Made by a program: the position numbers and the translations under genes
Shown: in pieces, positions 59,612 through 64,000 of the stretch
How the letters are laid out: every line of letters starts with the position of its first letter
How positions within the stretch are numbered: the stretch's first letter is position 1
The notes under the pieces: generated by a model
Database searches by the model: none
Seen by the model: only the letters and a program-made list of their open reading frames with translations
What the model was told of the DNA's origin: nothing
Source: Alectryocaccobium sp964389285
Lineage (GTDB): Bacteria > Bacillota > Clostridia > Lachnospirales > Lachnospiraceae
Direction: 5' to 3'
DNA length: 64,000 nt
Assembly: GCA_964389285.1 (NCBI GenBank)
Contig: CAYMCZ010000010.1
Span: forward strand, 1-64,000

Positions 59612-59644
59612 GGGCTGGCGCACTATAGTATAGTGTGACAGCCC
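59612..59644. repeat. Palindromic repeat, short copy 4, likely rpsA terminator
   Basis: 16-bp arms 59612-59627 and 59629-59644 around one base, beginning GGGCTGGCGCAC and ending GTGTGACAGCCC, with one mismatch and one G-U pair, then CTCTTTATTT. It shares the GGCTG-CGCAC/GTG-GACAGCC arms with the family at 1574, 16714 and 36791 but lacks the ATTCATGATAA centre. Confidence 0.65.
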
Positions 59645-59754
59645 TCTTTATTTGGCAGATAACGGCTTAAAGACAGTATTAAGAAAGATTTTACTTTTAT
59701 TTTTTTTGCAAATAAGTTATAATTTTTTGGATAAAGAATGAAAGGAGCGTGGAT

Positions 59755-60111
59755 ATGAAAGGACGTATAGAATCAAACTTAGGTGAGGTCGTTATTACTC
59801 CTGACGTTATCGCTACTTACGCGGGAAGTGTTGCCGTTGAATGTGCCGGAATTGTCGGCATGGCCGCGGTAAATATGAAAGACGGTCTGGTAAAGCTTTT
59901 AAAGCGGGACAGTCTTAAACACGGAATCAACGTAAAGATCGACAATAATAAAATATCACTGGATTTTCATGTTTTGCTGGCTTACGGTATAGGTATAAAT
60001 ACTGTTGCGGAAACTCTAATAAGTACCGTTAAATACAGCATCGAAGAATTCACGGGTATGGAGATCGACCGCATCCGCATCATTGTAGAGGGTGTTCGTG
60101 TCATTGATTGA
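59755..60111 (+). CDS. Asp23/Gls24-family protein (YloU-like)
   Basis: 118 residues. ATG 59755 chosen, 7 nt after AAGGAG; a GTG at 59749 is too close. Typical sequence: KGRIESNLGEVVITPDVIATYAGSVAVECAGIVGMAAV, VKIDNNKISLDFHVLLAYGIGINTVAETLISTVKYSIEEFTGMEIDRIRIIVEGV. Members are envelope-linked proteins, some membrane-anchored; the YloU branch is nearly always followed by fakA (yloV) and recG, as here. Role unclear. A TATAAT at 59718-59723 without a good -35 may be its promoter. Confidence 0.93.
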   Translation: MKGRIESNLGEVVITPDVIATYAGSVAVECAGIVGMAAVNMKDGLVKLLKRDSLKHGINVKIDNNKISLDFHVLLAYGIGINTVAETLISTVKYSIEEFTGMEIDRIRIIVEGVRVID

Positions 60112-60131
60112 TGATACAGGAGGAACGGGTT

Positions 60132-61790
60132 TTGTCAGTTAAACATATAGATGCCGGAATCTTAAAAAAAATGTTTATTTCCGGCGCATATAATCTCGAA
60201 GCAAACAAAGAACTGATAGATGAATTAAACGTTTTTCCGGTGCCTGACGGAGACACCGGGACAAACATGACCATGACAATCCTTTCGGCTGTTAACGAAA
60301 TCAACAGCATCAAAGACGATGATATGGAAGGGTTGCTGAAAGCCATAGCAAAGGGTTCGCTCAGAGGCGCCAGAGGAAATTCCGGCGTAATCCTTTCCCA
60401 GCTCATACGCGGTTTTACCAGAGAAATACAGGAACACAAAAAGCCTGTTGACAGAAAAATACTTACGCTTGCCATCGAAAAGGCGGTGGATACGGCTTAT
60501 AAGGCCGTCATGAAACCAAAAGAAGGCACGATTCTTACCGTAGCAAAAGGAATTGCAAAAAAGGCGGTCATCTTATATAAAGAAGGACTCGATCTGCAAA
60601 AGATGATGGAAGCGCTTCTTGACGAAGGGGATCATGTGTTGAATCTGACGCCGGAAATGCTCCCTGTATTAAAAGAAGCGGGAGTGGTTGACTCGGGCGG
60701 AAAAGGCCTGATGGTTCTTCTGCACGGTGCTTACAGTGCCTTTATCGGCAAAGAAGTAAAAAGAAGCGTAAAAGAGCCGTCCGAAGAATCAAAAGCAACT
60801 TCAGCCGCGGCTGCCGTAAACAGACCGATCGAGGCTCCTGAATTCGGTTATTGCACAGAGTTCATAATAAATATCGAAAAGGAACCTTCGAAAAAAGAAT
60901 TGACGGAGATGTCCGCTTTTTTGGAAAGCATGGGTGATTCCGTTGTTCTGGTCTGTGATTCCGGACTTATTAAAATACATGTACATACAAATAATCCGGG
61001 TACGGTACTGCAAAGAGCTTTAACGTTTGGCGAGCTTACAAACATAAAAATCGACAATATGCGTGAAGAACACCGGGCCATGCTTGGTTTGTCGGACGAG
61101 CAGCCTCCGAAAGAGGAAAAGATTCCGCCTAAACCATACGGCTTTATCACCGTATGTGCCGGAGAGGGTTTCAAGCAGATTTTCGATGATATGGGAGTTG
61201 ACGTAGTCATCAGCGGAGGACAGACCATGAATCCGTCCACGGATGATTTCATGACGGCCATATCCGTCATAAATGCCGAAACCATATTTATTTTCCCGAA
61301 CAATTCAAACATTCTTATGGCCGCAAATCAGGCCAGGGTTTTGACCGAAGACAAAAATATTATAGTCATACCGACAAAGGCCGTTACACAGGGCATATCG
61401 GCCATGATCAGCTTTGACGGGGCTATGAGCCCCGAGGAAAACGCCGAGGCAATGAAAGAGGCCGCGGCTGCGGTTTCGACGGCTCAGATTACGTATGCGG
61501 TCAGGGATACGACTATAGACGGCATTAATATTAAAACGAACGATATCATGGCCGTGGGTGATAAAAAGATACTTAACGTCGGAGAAGATATCACGGAAGT
61601 GGCTCTTGAAAGCGCTAAGACCATAGCGGACGATACGAAAGAACTCATCTGCATATATTACGGTGAAGAGTATTCAGAAGAAGAAGCCGAAAAACTTGCC
61701 GAAATGATCGACGAGCAGATTCCTTCCTGCGATGTGGAAGTTTCGTATGGAGGACAGCCGGTATATTATTGTCTGATATCGGCAGAATAG
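60132..61790 (+). CDS. fakA: DAK2/YloV protein, fatty acid kinase FakA-like
   Basis: 552 residues from TTG 60132, 8 nt after AGGAGG. The N-terminal DhaL-type kinase domain (ELIDELNVFPVPDGDTGTNMTMT, GSLRGARGNSGVILSQLIRGF, LPVLKEAGVVDSGGKGLMVLLHG) is about 1-210; a middle domain about 235-330 (FGYCTEFIINIE, SGLIKIHVHTNNPG); and a C-terminal DegV-like domain (FITVCAGEGFKQIFDDMGVDVVISGGQTMNPSTDDF, FIFPNNSNILMAANQA). FakA phosphorylates fatty acids bound to FakB; no fakB is in the window. Six bases from recG. Confidence 0.93.
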   Translation: MSVKHIDAGILKKMFISGAYNLEANKELIDELNVFPVPDGDTGTNMTMTILSAVNEINSIKDDDMEGLLKAIAKGSLRGARGNSGVILSQLIRGFTREIQEHKKPVDRKILTLAIEKAVDTAYKAVMKPKEGTILTVAKGIAKKAVILYKEGLDLQKMMEALLDEGDHVLNLTPEMLPVLKEAGVVDSGGKGLMVLLHGAYSAFIGKEVKRSVKEPSEESKATSAAAAVNRPIEAPEFGYCTEFIINIEKEPSKKELTEMSAFLESMGDSVVLVCDSGLIKIHVHTNNPGTVLQRALTFGELTNIKIDNMREEHRAMLGLSDEQPPKEEKIPPKPYGFITVCAGEGFKQIFDDMGVDVVISGGQTMNPSTDDFMTAISVINAETIFIFPNNSNILMAANQARVLTEDKNIIVIPTKAVTQGISAMISFDGAMSPEENAEAMKEAAAAVSTAQITYAVRDTTIDGINIKTNDIMAVGDKKILNVGEDITEVALESAKTIADDTKELICIYYGEEYSEEEAEKLAEMIDEQIPSCDVEVSYGGQPVYYCLISAE

Positions 61791-61795
61791 CATTT

Positions 61796-63859
61796 ATGAA
61801 ACAGATCGAAAGCCTGGAAGATATAGGTATTAAAACCATAAAGGGCATAGGAGACAAGACGGTCGCACTCTTTAAAAAAGTCGGAGTTGAAAACCTTGAC
61901 CGGCTTGTGCACTATTATCCGCGCTCTTATGATGTTTATGAAAAATGTGTTTCTTTTAATGAAGTATTTCCGGGGAAAAAGTTTTCTCTGAAGATTAAAA
62001 TCACATCTCCTCCCGTTGTAAAAGACGGGGGGAGAATTAAAGTTACACTTTTAAGAGCGGACGACGGTACGGCGCAGCTGGACTTTATATGGTTTAATAT
62101 GCCTTATCTGAGAAGCGTTTTAAAGCGCGGAAGCATCTATGTGCTTCGGGGCATGGCAAATACGAAAAACGGCCGGATATGCATAGAGCATCCCGAAATA
62201 TTTTCGCTCGGCGCATTTGAAAATATAGAGGGGACGATACAGCCGGTATATTCGCTTACGGCCGGACTTAAAAACAAACTTGTCGCCAAAAGTGTTCGTT
62301 CGGTTTTGGAGGGATACGAATTTAAGGATTGGCTGCCGGATGAAATCTTAAAAGAATCCGGTTTTACCGGGATTCGCCGCGCATTGGAGCAGATACATTT
62401 TCCGGATGATGAAGCTTCACTTAAGGAAGCGGCAGAGCGGCTCATTTTCGATGAATTTTTTCTCTTTCTTTTAAAATTGGAACAGCTTAAGCTTATCGGC
62501 GCCGGAGAAAACAGATATCCCGTGCGGGAATGGTCGGCGGCGGAAGCTTTGACAAAAAACATGCCCTATGAACTCACCCGAGCACAAAAGAGGATAATAG
62601 ACGAGATCAGAGCCGATATGGAGTCGAATCATGTTATGAACAGGCTCATACAGGGAGACGTGGGCAGCGGCAAGACCATTTTGGCTTTCTATGCCATGAC
62701 TGCGGCATTTTCCGCAGGATATCAGAGTGCGCTGATGGCTCCCACGGAGGTTCTGGCTGTTCAGCATTACAGGGCATTGACTGCATTGTTTCAGAGAAAC
62801 GGACTTGACGACTCCAGGATTGTTTTGCTGACCGGTTCCGTTAAATCAAAAGAAAAAAAAGAAATATATGATAAGATTTTATCCGGCACCGCTGCTATCG
62901 TAATAGGAACTCATGCTGTCATACAGGAAAAAACTCTCTTTGACAGACTTGCGCTTGTCATTACCGATGAGCAGCACAGGTTCGGTGTGGCTCAGAGAGA
63001 CCGGATCAGAAATAAGGGTGATGCGCCGCATGTTCTGGTAATGAGCGCGACCCCGATACCGAGGACGCTGGCCCTGATTTTATACGGGGATATGTCTGTT
63101 TCAAGACTGGATGAAATGCCTGCCAGAAGATTAAAAACAAAAAACTGTGTTGTCGATACGACATGGAGAAAAAATGCATATTCCTTTATTTTAAAAGAGA
63201 TAAAAAAAGGACATCAGGCATATATCATATCACCTATGATAGAGCCCAATGAAGACAATAACTGGCGAAACGTCCATGAATGTCTTGACGAGGTCAAAAA
63301 TTTTATGCCTCGTGACGTAAAAGCCGCAATGCTTCACGGGCGTATGAGCCCTGATGAGAAAACAGCCGTTATGCAGGCTTTTTCCGAAAATAAGATTCAG
63401 ATACTTGTTTCAACCACTGTGGTTGAGGTGGGAGTCAACGTGCCGAATGCCACCGTAATGATGATCGAAAACGCGGAATGCTTCGGACTGGCCCAGCTTC
63501 ATCAGCTCAGGGGACGTATCGGCAGGGGAGAAGCCCAGTCATACTGTATTTTCATGCAGTGCGACAATAAAAAAGAAACAAATGACCGTCTTAAGATTCT
63601 AAATGAATCAAACGACGGATTTTATATAGCATCCGAAGATTTAAAGCTCAGAGGACAGGGCGATCTTTTCGGATTACGACAAAGCGGGATGCCTGTATTT
63701 AACCTTGCGGATCCGATCGAACATTCCGAATTATTGAAAACCGCGGCAGATTACGCCCATCGTGTCATAAGCGAGGATCCGGAACTGACTTCGGGAAAAT
63801 ACAAAACCATAGGAAAAATTCTTGAGACAGCTTCCGACAATGCGGAAGTTGTGCTATAA
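61796..63859 (+). CDS. recG: ATP-dependent DNA helicase RecG
   Basis: 687 residues from ATG 61796; the frame is open to 61769 but that overlaps fakA. Wedge/OB domain about 10-180 (IKTIKGIGDKTVALFKKVGVENLDRLVHYYPRSYDVYE), helicase domains with Walker A QGDVGSGKT (about 284), MAPTEVLAVQH, TDEQHRFGVAQR (DEQH box), MSATPIPRTLAL, STTVVEVGVNVPNATVM and HQLRGRIGRGEAQSYC, and the C-terminal GQGDLFGLRQSGMP. It regresses stalled forks and processes Holliday junctions. All motifs are present. Confidence 0.97.
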   Translation: MKQIESLEDIGIKTIKGIGDKTVALFKKVGVENLDRLVHYYPRSYDVYEKCVSFNEVFPGKKFSLKIKITSPPVVKDGGRIKVTLLRADDGTAQLDFIWFNMPYLRSVLKRGSIYVLRGMANTKNGRICIEHPEIFSLGAFENIEGTIQPVYSLTAGLKNKLVAKSVRSVLEGYEFKDWLPDEILKESGFTGIRRALEQIHFPDDEASLKEAAERLIFDEFFLFLLKLEQLKLIGAGENRYPVREWSAAEALTKNMPYELTRAQKRIIDEIRADMESNHVMNRLIQGDVGSGKTILAFYAMTAAFSAGYQSALMAPTEVLAVQHYRALTALFQRNGLDDSRIVLLTGSVKSKEKKEIYDKILSGTAAIVIGTHAVIQEKTLFDRLALVITDEQHRFGVAQRDRIRNKGDAPHVLVMSATPIPRTLALILYGDMSVSRLDEMPARRLKTKNCVVDTTWRKNAYSFILKEIKKGHQAYIISPMIEPNEDNNWRNVHECLDEVKNFMPRDVKAAMLHGRMSPDEKTAVMQAFSENKIQILVSTTVVEVGVNVPNATVMMIENAECFGLAQLHQLRGRIGRGEAQSYCIFMQCDNKKETNDRLKILNESNDGFYIASEDLKLRGQGDLFGLRQSGMPVFNLADPIEHSELLKTAADYAHRVISEDPELTSGKYKTIGKILETASDNAEVVL

Positions 63860-63883
63860 GTTTTTTGGAGAACAAGTATACTG

Positions 63884-64000
63884 ATGAAATATGCAATAGG
63901 GATTGATATCGGTTCAACTACAGTAAAAGCGGTTGTGCTTGATCAGAACAAAAAAATAATTTACTCGGATTATATGCGTCATATGGCGAACGTAACCGAG
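63884..64000 (+). CDS. BcrAD/BadFG-type ATPase (2-hydroxyacyl-CoA dehydratase activase), 5' part
   Basis: Only the first 39 codons are in the window. YAIGIDIGSTTVKAVVLDQN is the phosphate-1 loop of the ASKHA fold seen in activators of 2-hydroxyglutaryl-CoA or related dehydratases and in benzoyl-CoA reductase subunits. TTTGGAG precedes the ATG. These iron-sulphur ATPases drive low-potential electron transfer in strict anaerobes, which fits the host suggested by the rest of the window. Which enzyme it activates cannot be seen. Confidence 0.85.
   Translation, partial: MKYAIGIDIGSTTVKAVVLDQNKKIIYSDYMRHMANVTE

Noticed and set aside
59080..59633. Long open frames on both strands across the rpsA repeat (Ser/Ala/Gly-rich and Leu/Arg-rich)
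   Set aside because: They arise because a 36-bp repeat, a multiple of three, keeps all frames open; they lack starts and ribosome sites and shadow rpsA.
1..64000. tRNA, rRNA or origin-like DnaA box clusters
   Set aside because: None seen on reading; no cloverleaf-like or rRNA-like stretch was found.

Overview
This window looks like chromosomal DNA of a low- to mid-GC anaerobic Firmicute, most likely Clostridia and probably Lachnospiraceae. Evidence: PolC-type replicative polymerase, MutS2, the YloU-FakA-RecG order, cmk-ispH-rpsA, PPDK, strong AGGAGG ribosome binding sites, a BcrAD/HgdC-type activase gene at the right edge, and several TTG/GTG starts. Species cannot be fixed by reading alone. 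No rRNA, tRNA or CRISPR array was seen.

Layout. 1-15965: competence and housekeeping block: 3' part of a ComM-like ATPase, dprA, argG (opposite strand), comEA (frameshifted), a two-component system, a GerMN lipoprotein, comEC, then thyA-folA-ispG-polC. 16-17.4 kb: two toxin-antitoxin modules side by side (YefM/YoeB-type intact; Phd/ParE-type with a stop codon inside the toxin). 17.5-24.6 kb: mutS2, yhaM-like nuclease, MATE pump, HD hydrolase, RlmD-type methyltransferase. 24.6-35.3 kb: an accessory, partly decayed island: RelB/YafQ-type module with a frameshifted toxin, an IS3-family element, a WYL-regulated run of small stress/ligand-binding genes, a serine recombinase and an XRE gene that both look internally deleted, a flavodoxin/HxlR pair, a TetR-MarR fusion scar, an ACT protein and an orphan four-helix membrane protein. 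35.3-46 kb: alanine symporter, SDR, GH25 lysozyme lipoprotein, HD protein, FAD dehydrogenase, DUF6273 protein and the larE-larB-larC nickel-pincer cofactor operon. 46-54.4 kb: ppdK, two membrane proteins, then an MBOAT/DHHW/amidase envelope set. 54.5-64 kb: rpiR-type regulator, flavoprotein, cmk, ispH, rpsA (with a tandem-repeat tail), yloU, fakA, recG and a partial activase.

Two threads run across the window. First, a dispersed palindromic repeat (GACTGTCG...CGACAGTC type) sits at gene 3' ends at 1574, 16714, 36791 and 59612, usually between convergent genes, and may act as a two-way terminator. Second, several genes are broken by one event each: A-run frameshifts (comEA, YafQ-type toxin), in-frame stops (ParE-type toxin, MarR), in-frame internal deletions (recombinase, XRE). 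Part of this could be assembly error, and the noisy first 60 bases support caution.

No complete undescribed multi-gene system is proven here. The best candidates for a second look are the orphan four-helix membrane protein (34286-35293), the WYL-VOC-GyrI-GNAT/YoaP-TfoX cassette, the palindrome family including its 172-bp composite copy, and the repeat-tailed ribosomal protein S1.
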